DNA from: Hygrocybe punicea
Lineage: Eukaryota > Basidiomycota > Agaricomycetes > Agaricales > Hygrophoraceae
DNA: 64,000 nt
Assembly (NCBI GenBank): GCA_963556145.1
Contig: OY744473.1
Span: 3,286,001-3,350,000, forward strand
Direction of reading: 5' to 3'
Shown piece by piece: positions 40,144 through 51,811 of this stretch (its first letter is position 1; each line of letters opens with the position of its first letter). The position numbers were made by a program, and so were the translations under genes. The notes under the pieces are model-generated. The model saw only the letters and a list, made by a program, of their open reading frames with translations, had not been told where the DNA came from and made no database searches.

Positions 40144-40559
40144 AACAGTATAAATTGTATTTTGCACAAGTATTCCATAATCAGACTTGGCAAAATTGTG
40201 GCTGGCTTTGTTTACTTCAAGCTGCTGTAGAGAGGTGAAGGGGAAATAAGAGTACAGAGTTTTAATTAAAGCATGTGTTTTGGTGTCACCTCTTAAATAT
40301 ATTTGCCTTACAGTATTGGATGGGACCCCTCATCTCTCAGAAGTAGATTGACAGGACCCTGCAAGAGATATGATTCTACTTCTGATACTGAAAAATAACA
40401 TCAAGTTGGGGCCATGTTTGGACAAGCTTACATAAGCATCCTAATATGGGTTGTCTCAGTTTTAATTATATTCAAAATATTTATACTGGTTTCAATGCTT
40501 ATCAGAATTGGCTGAAAATTGAACTGCTGACTAATATAACCATTTCAGGTAAGATGTGA
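40144..40559. other. AT-rich spacer
   Basis: No gene or clear repeat was recognised. Confidence 0.4.
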
Positions 40560-40830
40560 CAGTCCCACATGACCAATCTAACCATATAAGATAGAATTAT
40601 TCTATTTGGCTCCCTGGGGTGGACCCAACTTCCCACGCACCCCTTGCCTCATATAGTGATAGCTAAGTAAGATAATTTCAATGAATCAGTTTTCACTCAA
40701 CTTCTGTTGGTTGTAAAATTCTAGAGAAATTGCATTTAGTAGGCTTACATCTCTAGATAAATAGTATTTTGGTTTTATTACATAGTTGCTTAGGAATAAT
40801 TGACTCATCCAGAATTTGTGCTTATATTTA

Positions 40831-43309
40831 CAGCCGTTTTAGTAATTCATGGCAGTAACTGGATTTTTTTTCATCAATTGAGAAATTTGGACTTAGTGGA
40901 ATTTCCAGTGCTGAATCTTGTATCTCATGAAATACTGTATGGATTGAGATGGTTATAGAGGGAAAGTTGTACTATTTCTTAAGGGCTATCTACTCCTATC
41001 ATTACATTTGGACAATATTTAGTGTTTGGTGACTTGTGGATGAAACAAAAGGTAAACCAGTACTTTTTGACACCCACAATGATATTGTCAAATTATGCCA
41101 TCAAGTGAGCTCATATGAAAAAGATTGTAGGGAGAAACTTCTTCAGTTTTTCAAGGGCTCAAAGTACAAATACCGTGTTTTCCTTCATTTTTGTCCTTGG
41201 AGCCAACATTTAAAATTCATGTAATATTTAAAGCCTAATGCAGACAAACATAGTGCAGATGCAATGTTGGCTCCAAGGACAAAAATGAAGGAAATTGTTA
41301 CGTTTCCAACTCCGCTTCCAACCCCGATGCCCATTCCGATACCCACCATGACGATTCTGCACTGCACACCTTCCTTTTTCATTTCTTTTTGTCCTTTGTC
41401 TTCCTTTCAACGTCATTGTTTCTTCATTTGGACATCCTTGTATTTTCTTATTCTTGTTCTCTTTTTGTCCCTTCTTCTAGAACAATCCAGACCAACCATG
41501 GACATATCCCACGTGACCTTGTTGTACCCGAATAGTCTCCTTGCCGATGGACGTCACCGACATTGTCTTTTCCCTTCGATATCTTGTTTACGCTATCCCA
41601 CGACAAACCAATCACAATGGCTGTACTCCCGACACAGCTCATTACCGTAATTGTTATTGGCAGCATTGCCATCACCTTCCTGATCGGTTTCTACCTTGTT
41701 ATGATCTATCTTTGGCATCGGCACTGAAACCCTTCCACCATTGATACTTCTGACTTCCACCTCGACAATATATCGACACGTAATTGACAATTGCCATTCC
41801 CAGATATTTGGTTTCCATATTCATACCCTGTGCCCACCATTATCCTCCCTGACGATCCGACGACATTCCTCACCTGCATGCGAACTCTGAACAATCCCCA
41901 ATCACGAGACATTTCACTGTTCTCTCTAATCCGACCATTGCCGGAGCATACTCTTTTGGACTTCGACCACAGACCATACGACAACAGTGAACCAACCCCT
42001 ATCGTATATTGTTCGCACGACACCGCTTCAATGCAGTACCCGATGACTTGTTCCCACAGCTTGTCACTCATGCCATGACTCGAAACCTGGACCCACGTTC
42101 ATTTATCCTTTTCCATCTATAATCTTGATACCTCCCACACTCGTTTACAATGATACCCTTTCTTGGACGAATACCGACATCAGGTGGACCGCATTGTTCG
42201 ACACACAGGACAAGACACCGCCCCTCGATACGTCATTGACACAGACATCGTCATCCGGTACAGCTTATGCTGTTCACATGTCTGACCTCAACTAGCCCAC
42301 TGTCCTAGTTGGTTTTTTCCTCTATACATTCCTTCATTTTCTTTCATACCAACCTTGCCGCTATATCCACACTACCTCAAGACACTCTCATCACCAACCC
42401 CACACTGGACGATACCCATCTTTAACCCGACCGTGCAATGCACTTGCCAAACTGCGCACTTGCCTGTTACAGCAAGTGTAGACCCCGAATTGGCAATTCT
42501 GCATGTCACATGATCCAATGACAAATCATCCGAGTCATCTGGACCCCTTCTATCCTCAACGACACCCGGGCCTCTAGTTGGATCGCGAGAACATCGACAT
42601 GAGGACACCTCATGTACGCCTCATGGTGAACACATGGTAGAGTTGGACATGTTATGGCTTCATGGTTGTATTTCTATTTACCTCCCCTCAAGACCAGTCA
42701 CTAAATATACTGTTCTTGTTGTTGGTTCGGACTTTTTCTTCTTTCTTTTCCTTACGTTTAGTCTGGTTCTTGGGGCAGACCCCCTTGTTTTGGGTAACCC
42801 CCACGGCTCGCAATGACTTTAGACCACGAACCCCCCCTCTTGTAGCAGTGTTGTCTTAGCTGTAAGCAACAATGAAAACTGCTTTTCTCTCCTCTGGAAT
42901 CCGATCCCTAGTTAAGTTGATTGTTGCCGGAGCCCGCTGCAGAAGTGATCCGTAACAGAAAACACGTTATTTGTACTTCGAGCCCTTGAAAAACTGAAGA
43001 AGTTTCTCCCTACAATCTTTTTCATATGAGCTCACTTGATGGCATAATTTGACAATATCATTGTGGGTGTCAAAAAGTACTGGTTTACCTTTTGTTTCAT
43101 CCACAAGTCACCAAACACTAAATATTGTCCAAATGTAATGATAGGAGTAGATAGCCCTTAAGAAATAGTACAACTTTCCCTCTATAACCATCTCAATCCA
43201 TACAGTATTTCATGAAATACAAGATTCAGCACTGGAAATTCCACTAAGTCCAAATTTCTCAATTGATGAAAAAAAATCCAGTTACTGCCATGAATTACTA
43301 AAATGGCTG
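40831..43309. mobile_element. 2.5-kb Tc1/mariner-type element with ~350-bp inverted ends
   Basis: The termini CAGCCGTTTTAGTAATTCAT and its inverted partner are flanked by TA (40829-40830 and 43310-43311). The inverted ends (~40831-41182 and ~42958-43309) are nearly identical. The 1.8-kb core has no transposase, so it is non-autonomous and depended on a partner with similar ends, such as the element at 44873. Confidence 0.75.
41179..41294. repeat. Perfect 32-bp inverted repeat with 52-nt loop
   Basis: Arms 41179-41210 and 41263-41294 (starting TTTCCTTCATTTTTGTCC) are exact complements. It sits at the inner edge of the left inverted end of the 2.5-kb element. Confidence 0.85.
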
Positions 43310-43311
43310 TA

Positions 43312-44010
43312 AAGATTTCGGAAACTAATGTCTGCGCCACTTTTTTTTTTTTTTTTGAGGTGCTTACAAAGGCTCGGTCAGTGCCATGCCATTGTGGCTG
43401 AGAAACAAGAAATATGGTTTTATATGTCATTCATGCCAGCTATCCATAATGCAGCTCTACCTTAAGCCTAAATAAACCTATCTACACCTTACAGTACCTT
43501 GAAATACCATCCTAACTGAAGGAAGTACAAAATAACTGCACTGATTAAATTTCCTTTTTGGTCATGAGATATTGGCTTGTTTTGGAAAGTTGGCTTGTTT
43601 TGGAAAGTCTTAAGATCACATCATTTGCAAAGTGATTCCTCCCAAGCCAGAGCTTGTAGCAACATGATAAAACAATGAATTTTCATTATTGTATTTGGTT
43701 CTGATATTCCCCATTTTTTTGATAAGATTTCAGCCAAAATAGCACTAATTAGCCTAAGCTAACTTAGCTAAGCTATAAAGTCAGTTGGTCACTAAAAGCT
43801 CATTATAATAATACAAAAATGTATCAAGAACTTAGAAGGTTCAGATTTATTTATTTAGGTCTAGAATAGAGCTGCAATAGGAGTATGTAGCATAAATCTC
43901 ATATTTCTTGTTTCTCAGCCACAATGGCACGGCACTGACCAAGCCTTTGTAAGTGCCTCCAAAAAAAAAAAAAAAGTGGCTCGGACATTAGTTTCTGAAA
44001 TCGCTGTAAC
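43312..44010. mobile_element. ~0.7-kb MITE-like segment, member 1
   Basis: Both ends carry inverted GAAACTAATGTC, a poly-T/poly-A run, then GGTGCTTACAAAGGCTCGGT (imperfect on the right). The interior matches 63173-63889 in reverse orientation at roughly 85-90% by eye. Its left end is abutted by the 2.5-kb insertion. Confidence 0.7.
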
Positions 44011-44240
44011 TGAACATATTTTGACAAGAATTAACTGTTGGACATCTTAGCCTTCATACCAAAGAGCCATGATTTTTCAGTTATTTTATCACTAGTACTT
44101 GAGTTAAAATTGATTCATTCAAAATATTTCACTTAGCTATTATTATATAAGGCAAGGGGTGTATGGGAAGTTAGGTGCACCCCGGGGTGCCAAATAGAAC
44201 TACCCATATAACTATATACATACATACATTATCTTATATG

Positions 44241-44872
44241 GTCATTATATATTTCAAGCGAAATCATTTACTGGTGTTGATAACAATCATACAAATAAAA
44301 ATCCAATGATTTTAAGTTTATATGACATGTTTTGTGTGCAAGACACAGAAACAAGACTTTCTTCACATCATGTCCAGCACTGGCCCACCAACCAAGTATG
44401 GTACTATGATCAAATGATTACAAACAAATCTTATTCTAAAGACACTGTTCTTACACAGCTTTGATATCAGATACTACAAAAATGGAAATGTAGAACTTGC
44501 TATTGATGCTCAGAGACCCTGAGCAACCTCCTTAAAGTCAAACACGGTTGTCTTCATGTGGTCAGCTGTTGTGTAATATACTTTATGCTATGCATAACAT
44601 GTTTTATACAATTTAATCTTATTGTTAAATAACCAAGGAAGTAAGGAGAAGGAAAAAAAGAACTCATTCATGCCATGCACAGCACTGGCTCACTAAACAA
44701 GTGCCATGGTGAGTCAGTTGGATGTGCTTTGACCACACACCATCTTGAACATGCCTCATCCCATGTGGTGTTTGAAACATCTTTGGGAAATTCTTTCAGG
44801 AATGTGGCCAAACTTTCAACACATTTTTTTTCCCTTGCTAGATCACTTTGAAATGTCTCATAGAGCAACTTA
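44241..44872. other. AT-rich spacer
   Basis: No supported gene. A minus frame at 44901-44668 (MSANNYENGCKLLYETF) overlaps the terminal repeat of the next element, has no recognisable domain and is probably fortuitous. Confidence 0.4.
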
Positions 44873-45189
44873 CAGCCATTTTCGTAATTGTTGGCACTCA
44901 CACAGAATTTTGATGAATTAGGCAGTGGTCAGACTTAGTTATTTTTTAGCTCCTCTGTACCATCAATGTACTGTCATATCAGCTGCAACATCAAGATCAC
45001 AGCCATCCAGCTTCATGAATGTCAACTTCTCCCTCTCAATGACATTCTTTCATGTGGCAGCCTCTCCAAATGAACCTTTTACTGCATTCTCAACCTTTGG
45101 CGGACAACTGGAGATGTAGTTACTGACACACTTTCTTGCACTGGATGCCTTCACCAACTTGACTACAATGATGTTCAGTATCTACTACA

Positions 45190-45963
45190 ACTTGTCAAAG
45201 CTAACCCTGCCTACTTCCTTGATGAACTCCTTTCTTTGCTCAGAACCAATCATTTCATCTCAATCCACTTTTCCACTATCCATAATGAACTATCCTGGGC
45301 TGGCGTCAGCCCAAATGGCTCCAGCAAATTGCAATTGAACACAATGAGACCCAAGCATGCCAATTTCATGTCTCACATGGCACAATACTCAGCCGAAAAA
45401 CTTGGGTTCATCAATGAAGTCTTGAAGGATGAGCGTACCATTGGAAGAAATGAGGTTCCCATGCCTGCAAGTCACTGCCATTTGTGTGGGGAAGATGCAC
45501 CTCAACAGTCAGAATCCTTACCATTGATGGGTTTGTGTCTGGAACATCAGTTGAAGGGTCCCTCATGAAGGTGGTATTCCTCCACTGGATAGAGCACTCT
45601 GTAGTGCATATGCTATCCTGATATATTGTTCATCCTTTTCTGACCTCAGATCACTGCAGCTCCCACTCTGCAATCCATATCCTGGCCCTTCTAGTGCTCA
45701 ACAATGCCAAGATTCATCACAGCTATGAGCTTCTTGAACTCGTTGATCATTTTGGTGTTCAAATTGAGTATCTTCCACCATACTTCCCTGATCTCAACCC
45801 TATTGAGGAGGCCTTCTCACAAATCAAGCATTTCATTCATCGCCACTGTGACTACTATGCCACCTCAACAGGTGATGGGATTCTCTTTGACATGTATGAG
45901 GTCCTTGATGTTGTGTCACCTGAGGATGCTTGTGGGTTCATAGCACATGCTGGTTATATCTAG
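45190..45963 (+). pseudogene. Tc1/mariner DDE transposase relic
   Basis: The reading frame shows an HTH part (ISIHFSTIHNELSWAGVSPN), then FINEV where the first catalytic Asp is expected (LDE in relatives), LNNAKIHHS where DNA/CxxH is expected, and the well kept LPPYFPDLNPIEEAFSQIK with the third acidic residue. The frame breaks near 45565-45690. Both catalytic Asp positions appear as Asn, so the protein would be inactive even without the break. Confidence 0.75.
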
Positions 45964-46109
45964 TAGCTTCACCTGTTACCACTGCCACATTTTTTCAGTC
46001 TCACCTTTGTACCCTCTTGTGTCTTATAGATGTACTTGGATGTATTTTGTGGTTAGAAGCAACAGGCTTTGTAAGATTACGATGAGAACAAATGGATGAC
46101 AGCAAAAGA

Positions 46110-47891
46110 CTACGCTAAGGTCAACCAATGCTGGATGGCATCTCTCACCATGGCAACCTCTCCCAACATAAAGTCCATCTTCGTGAGGTCCTGGATGGTG
46201 AGGAACCTCAGTATATGTGCGTGGAAGTATCTATTTGCTTCAAACTTCTCCTGAACCTCAGCACCAAGATCAAACTCCTTGCAAAAATGAGGGATCGGCA
46301 TATCCGGCCCAGGCTTGCGATTTGCCTGGAGAACTGTTGGGCAGTCCAAATTGTAGATGTCAATGTGAGCTGCTGGTGCAGCCTGAGGGGAAGAATGGCA
46401 GGTGCAGGTGGCTACATGCCAGCTGAATGCAGTAAGTCAATGAGTTCTTTTCCAATACTGACATTGATGATTGGCATGGTGACCAGCTGCACATCGGTGC
46501 AGGATTGGGGAGAGTTTCCAATTATCAACGCCAAAGAGTCTGTGATTCGGAGGACTATCAATGGTAGCATATTTATCACCCCATAGCTGTGAGAGCTGTC
46601 AATACACTGGACATGCTCAGGAACATGAGTAACTCATGATTAAAGCTGCCCAGCAATCAAGATGCTCATTGTTGAGTATAAGATGATGACCATTGGTAGG
46701 CAAATGCAAGGATATATCCTTTGGTGTAACTACTAATTTCAAGGATTTCACTTTTGCAGTTCTAGATTTGAGATAATTGTGATTTTGTATCTATAGCTAA
46801 TGGGATTACATCTATCCCTTCCAGGATCCTCGATGTTTTGGGTTACATTAACATTTTAATATGCTTTAATTCTTAGTGTAAAATGCCAAGGATACAGATT
46901 TACATACATGTATCCTTAACTCCGAGTTTTTACGGATATGATGTATCCTTGACCCCTTGGATACAGAATGAGACCAGAATAAAATGATGAATTCAGCTAC
47001 AAAATGAAGGATCCTAGTAGTGGTCAATCTGATCTTGTTGATCCTACCAAAAAAATAACAATTATCTCAAATCTGAGACTGTAAAAGCAATATCCTCGAT
47101 AATCCATGTTTACACCAAGGATATATCCTTGCATTTGCCTAACCATTGGCATAAATGTAGCAAAAGGCCCCCAAACATGTTGCCTGCTTCTTCTCACATC
47201 TCCATCTCTCCTGTAGAGCCTCTATGTGGCCCATCTTTTTCATATTGCCCAGGAGCAAGCTCAGATCCTTTGTCTTTGGTTTTGACTTCCCACCGCTTCC
47301 AGCTGCATGATCCTGGGGCACAACATTCTCCTTGTCCACCCCAGAATCAAGCTGAACAATGGTGAGGTTCACAAGCATCCCAGTCTTGTTTTTGTCCTTG
47401 CCTGGTGTTTTCTGCAGAAGAATAATGTAGTTGGCTTCACTAACAAATGGAATGCCAGGTTTGGAGATGACATGGGGGATGTAGAGAAGGATGTCATAGT
47501 GAGTGAAGTCAAGCACAGGAGGATTCAGTGCTGCAGAAATCTTGACCAGGATCTGGGCCTTTACAGTGTCCCAAACCTTATCTGGATGAAGCTGAAAAGA
47601 AAGATTCCTTGGGGTCTGCTTGGACACAGCCTTCTGCATCTCGGCAGCTGAGTATATTGCAGATACATAGGTGAGTAGGATGGAAGCAGGAGCAGCAGGA
47701 GCAGTGGGAATACGACTGTTGTTTTTTTGTTGCTTTTTGAGTGGTCGTTTTTGTGGGACAATGGTTGTTGCATTGGAATGAGTTGAATGTTCACTATCAC
47801 TGCCAGTATCTGAGGCTGAGAACTGAGCATCAAGCTCACTAGTGATGATGCTGGGCTGCCTGCAAACCATCTTGTAGCAAGAGCGGGCCAT
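46110..47891 (-). pseudogene. Unknown gene disrupted by a hAT-type MITE
   Basis: From the ATG at 47891 a 250-codon frame begins MARSCYKMVCRQPSII. It has a Ser/Asp-rich stretch (SASDTGSDSEHSTHSN), basic KRPLKKQQKNN, a middle region (VSKQTPRNLSFQLHPDKVW, LLYIPHVISKPGIPFVSEAN), and ends YIYANG where the MITE begins. Past the MITE, near 46690-46620, the same frame resumes HHLILNNEHLDCWAALIM, then near 46580 reads DKYATIDSPPNHRLFG. Further exons reach 46110. Similar WAALI...PP arrangements occur in unannotated mushroom proteins, often near transposons. The function is unknown. Confidence 0.55.
46697..47141. mobile_element. hAT-type MITE 1 (445 bp)
   Basis: TIRs begin TAGGCAAATGCAAGGATATA on both ends. 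A perfect 8-bp target duplication ACCATTGG flanks the element (46689-46696 and 47142-47149). The interior has no coding capacity. It interrupts the coding frame of the gene at 46110-47891. Confidence 0.9.
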
Positions 47892-48422
47892 GGTCTAGAG
47901 AGGGTACAGCACAGAGGAGCTGAAAAATGAGTGAGTCCAACTACTGCCTAATTCATCAAAATTCTGCACAAGTGCCAACAATTACAAAAACGGCTGTAAG
48001 AAAAAACTTTTCTTTTCATGTTCAGCTATGCATTGAGCCAATAAATTTAAAAAGTAAAACCATAGAATCATATTGGGAACAATTCTATGATTTCACCATT
48101 GTCATTGAATGCTGCTGTTTTGATTGTCTTGGCAGTGTTTGAGTTAGCTGAGTTAGAAGCTTGCACCAAACACAGCCAAGCTAAAAGCTTTCACAATGTG
48201 ATTCCATATATTATAAAAAGCACTGTGTCTGTGGGCGCTGAGCTGTGTAGGGTTGACCATGGGTGTGGTACATGTTGGGTTTGCCAATACCACACCCACA
48301 CCCATGAATACAATACCCATGATGGGTAGCACCTGCCATGAACTGCATAACCCATGGGTGCTACATGGGTCTCCGTATCATGGTGGTGAGGGCTCGTCGC
48401 CCTCCATCCTGGTCATTGTCAA

Positions 48423-48475
48423 CCTCGCAATGACTCACCATGTCAATTGACATGCGGCTGATGCAGTTCACGAGG
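48423..48475. repeat. Palindromic unit (TCAATTGA core)
   Basis: Left arm CCTCGCAA at 48423, core at 48443-48450, right arm TTCACGAGG ending at 48475. Confidence 0.7.
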
Positions 48476-48599
48476 TCATTTGAGGGGGTCATGGTTCTGT
48501 CAACATTGTTGTTGACAGTCCCCATGGCCCTTCATCCCCTGGCCCATTCTTGTCCCATGTCACATCATTGCTGACCTCGTCACCATTGGCTAATTGGCT

Positions 48600-48780
48600 G
48601 GCATCGTCATGGCCATCATTGTCCTGGCCATCATCATCCTGGCCATCATTGTTGTGGCCACTGTCATCCTGGCCATCATTGTTGTGGCTGTTGTCATTCT
48701 GGCCATCATCGTTCTGGCCATTGTCATCATGGCCGTTGTCCTGGCCATCATTGTCATGGCTGTTGTTGTCATAGTTCCGG
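48600..48780. repeat. 15-nt minisatellite
   Basis: About twelve degenerate copies of CTGGCCATCATTGTC. The resulting frames (Ile/Val/Ala-rich on plus, Asp/Gly/Gln-rich on minus) are repeat artefacts. Confidence 0.85.
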
Positions 48781-49272
48781 GCCCTCGTCATCCATGTCCA
48801 TGTCATCCTGTCCATGTCATCCTTGCTATGGTATCCCACGTCGTTTGTGTTGCCACAGGCCACTTGACTGTTGCTGCTGTCTTCGCATACACGTCAGCTC
48901 ACATTTCGATGCCATTATGCTGCAGGCTCGCACTTGCAACTTCTTGGCAGTGGTGTTGTAGCATTGAGCTGGTGTTGGTGCCAGCATTGTGGGATTGTGG
49001 TCTGGGATGCATCTAGATGTGTCCTCTTGCACGGGTGCAGGGTTTTGGATTGGGGTTTGCATGGTGGTGGTATGGTTATTCAATATTATCTAAGAAAATA
49101 TGGTCAGTTTACTGTAATGTTAAATACAAAAGAAATGTACCTGAGGGCATGTAGCCCTGTTGTTGTCACCAACCTGTCAAAAACCATGGTGTCACAGGTG
49201 CAGGTCACAGTTTGGTTGCAGGTGCCAAATTTGGCAACTGTACCTGTACCCATGCCACCCATGACCTAAAAA

Positions 49273-50306
49273 TAGGGCACAGCACGGGTATGGGTTTACC
49301 CGCGGTTATTCCAAAACGGGTAATTTGGGTTCAGGTACGGTGTTTCGGTTTGCACACCTTGTCAAAACCGTACCCGTTATCCGCGGGTGACGGGTTTTCA
49401 TGGGTCTGTCAACCCAAGCCCCAGGTAGGTTTTTTCTTTGTTATTTACTTTATTTTCACATTAATTTCTTTACTTTTGCTAAGTTCACGTGATATTTGCT
49501 ACCACAACCGTGACAAGCGCAAACACAACAACAACGACAACAAGAAAACCCACGAACGACAACGACAACGACAACCACGACAACCCCGCACACCAAAAAC
49601 GAACCACCAAAGTTGCGACAGCGACGACAATGATAGAAAGGAAAGCCGGGAGGGTGGTGCGCCCACCTACTGGCCCAGGTACGTCCCCCCAATCCAGTCC
49701 CAACGACGTCGGCTAACGAGGGGAATGGACGAGGTGAGGACGAAGACGGACACAGCAACAACGGTCCCACCTTGCAAACACGCTCCGGCCGCGTCAATTG
49801 ACGTGCGGACACCCATGGAAAGTCCCCAGCCCCATCCAACCTCACAAAAACAGACGGAGCGCGTCAATTGACGCGTCCCCGTTGTTCGTGAGGTAGTTAG
49901 CATGCGCGGACGCCCATGGAAAGTCCCCGGCCCCATCCAACCTCGCGAAAACGGTCCCACCTCGCGAAAACGCCCTGGCCGCGTCAATAGACGTGCGGAT
50001 GCCCATGGAAAGTGCCCAGCCCCATCCAACCTCGCGAAAACAGACGGAGCACATCAATTGACGTGCTCCCGTTGTTCGCGAGGTAGTTAACACGCGGGGA
50101 TGCCCATGGAAAGTCCCTGGCCCCAACCCAACCTCGTGAAAACAGACGGAGCGCGTCAATTGATGCGTCCCCATTGTTCGTGAGGTAGTTAGGATGGAAC
50201 ACGGTGGGTACCCGCAGATAACGGGTACGGGTTGTACCTATCATCGGAGCGGGTACGGGTGCGGTGTCAGGAATTCTGACCCACGGTATACCCGTGCCGT
50301 GCCTTA
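49273..50306. mobile_element. hAT-type non-autonomous element 2 (1.03 kb)
   Basis: TIRs are TAGGGCACAGCACGGGTATG on the left and TAAGGCACGGCACGGGTATA on the right (reversed). A perfect 8-bp duplication CCTAAAAA flanks them (49265-49272 and 50307-50314). Degenerate ACGGGTACCCG-type repeats lie inside each end and the middle carries a cluster of palindromic units. Confidence 0.85.
49770..50185. repeat. Cluster of five palindromic units in ~90-nt tandem repeats
   Basis: Cores are at 49794-49801, 49864-49871, 49984-49991 (TCAATAGA), 50054-50061 and 50156-50163. Three units (49840-49893, 50030-50083, 50132-50185) have both outer arms, 24 nt left and 22 nt right of the core. Two keep the left arm only and then run into the shared CCCATGGAAAGT block, which recurs near 49812, 49912, 50002 and 50103. 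Confidence 0.85.
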
Positions 50307-51685
50307 CCTAAAAACCATGGGTAAACCCATACCCCTGGTCAACCTTAAAGCTGTGCTACACCATCATTTGGCTCACAGCATCCCTGGGACCTAAAAAAGG
50401 CAGCACTAGAAATAGATGACATTTATTTCTGATCCCGCTGCAAACCCAATCTAAATTCAGCAGTGGATAGAAAGTGATGAAAATGACATTGTATTCATGG
50501 TCACCACAGATCAACTTCTTTACTTATATAATTTTGATCAAATTTAAGCATGGCCCAGCACCAAATCTTGGGCTGGACTGATCACTGACAGCTCAATGTT
50601 GGGTCAACATCAATTCAATGTATATTTGATGTCATGGAAGGACTTGGCAAAAAAAGGTGATATATTCAAACTCTGTCACAACTCTGAGCCCAATTTTTGA
50701 ACCTTTGCCATGTTCAACTTATTCTCAACCACATCATCTCTCTGCCATTTCTCTACACTACCAGGATAAAGAATGGCAAGTACATCCCCTTTTACTATTT
50801 TCCTTTACTCTTCTACACTGATTGACTTCTTTTAACACAGAGGATGATGAGCTGAGTGCTGCCAGAGCAGGAGGAGATTTGGCCTTTATATAGTACCAGA
50901 AATTGTGCAATAATCACATTTGTTGCCTATTCCTGATTTGGTGTTCTATAAAGTTCTATATCAAATATACATAGAACTTTCATGTCAATGCCATGTGGCA
51001 AACCCTGGATATTGGACAGATGCTGACTTTTTTGTATGGCAGCATGGCTGGATCTGGCACCTAAGGCAGGTCTTCTATGAAGGTTTTTGAGGTCTGTAAG
51101 ATGGGGTAATTATGTCACAGGAAACCCATCTTGCAGACTAGCCTTGCGTGGTCAATCTAAAAATAGAATTGCCTTCCCCTCTCCCATCCCTCTGGCAAAC
51201 CTCATACAGGGTGCACCCTCCTACTAGCCTCCAGTCACTCACCTCCCCTCCGCTAAGTTTCTGTGATGCAGCTATAACCGAGAGGGCCCAACAATGCCCA
51301 ACAATGACAATGCAGCATAGATGCAAGCAATGATGATGATGATGATGAGGACAGGAGAGCATGAGCAACAAGGAGGGCAATGTCTCCCTGCCCTCCCTAC
51401 TGCTCCACCTCCCTACCTCCCAAGCAAACCCCTCCTCGCAAATAGGTATGGCCACATTGTAGAGACTGGTATTTCCCTGGGCATGTATTCCCTCGTTTTT
51501 CTTCATTCTACATTCATTCAGTTCACTCTTCTCACTTTCCAATCACCTCTCCCAGTTCTCCCCCTTGTTTCTCATTATAAATACTATATAGTACCTATAG
51601 TGGCTTATGTCCATAGTTACAAACAAGAAGAGATTCTTGGGTTTTTACCCCATCGACAACACTCACAAAACACTGAGATTACATG

Positions 51686-51811
51686 CCTACAAAGGCTGCT
51701 CTCTCTACAATGTCAATTGATGCATGCACGGTGTTTGCGAGGCATTTTCCTCCCCACCCCTTGTGAATATGTATGTCCACATCAATTGACGCATGCACAG
51801 CATTCATGAGG
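51686..51811. repeat. Two neighbouring palindromic units
   Basis: The first core is at 51713-51720 with right arm TTTGCGAGG ending at 51742 and a weak left arm CCTACAAA. The second core is at 51782-51789 with left arm CCTTGTGAA at 51759 and right arm TTCATGAGG ending at 51811. Both right arms end exactly 22 nt after the core. Confidence 0.65.

Larger units (their letters stand above)
40560..44240. mobile_element. Palindromic element split by a younger insertion
   Basis: The outer arms at ~40590-40700 and ~44135-44215 are inverted copies (TTCTATTTGGC, AACTTCCCACGCACCCCTTG, GATAGCTAAGTAAG). Taking out 40831-43309 leaves ~1.2 kb that includes the MITE-like segment 43312-44010. The same combination occurs at 63065-64000, which supports it as one family. 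Confidence 0.6.
44873..47996. mobile_element. 3.1-kb Tc1/mariner-type element carrying two convergent genes
   Basis: The ends are CAGCC(A/G)TTTT(C/T)GTAATT and its inverted copy, flanked by TA at 44871-44872 and 47997-47998. The inverted repeats extend about 85-89 nt (44869-44957 against 47912-48000). Inside are a plus-strand DDE transposase relic and a minus-strand unknown gene. The latter is itself interrupted by a hAT-type MITE. Confidence 0.7.
48001..49264. other. Repeat-rich spacer
   Basis: No gene supported. It holds a palindromic unit at 48423, the minisatellite at 48600-48780 and CCCATG/GGGTGT-rich degenerate repeats near 48240-48370. Confidence 0.5.

Noticed and set aside
48594..49016. 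Hydrophobic Ile/Val/Ala frame that looks like membrane helices
   Set aside because: It is the direct translation of a 15-nt minisatellite; the opposite strand gives an equally open Asp/Gln-rich frame.
49770..50185. CRISPR-like regular repeats
   Set aside because: Spacing is irregular, units are palindromic around a core, no cas genes exist, and the genome is eukaryotic.
49273..50306. Telomere-like ACGGGT/ACCCGT repeats
   Set aside because: They are not the fungal TTAGGG unit and lie as inverted ends of an element with an 8-bp duplication.
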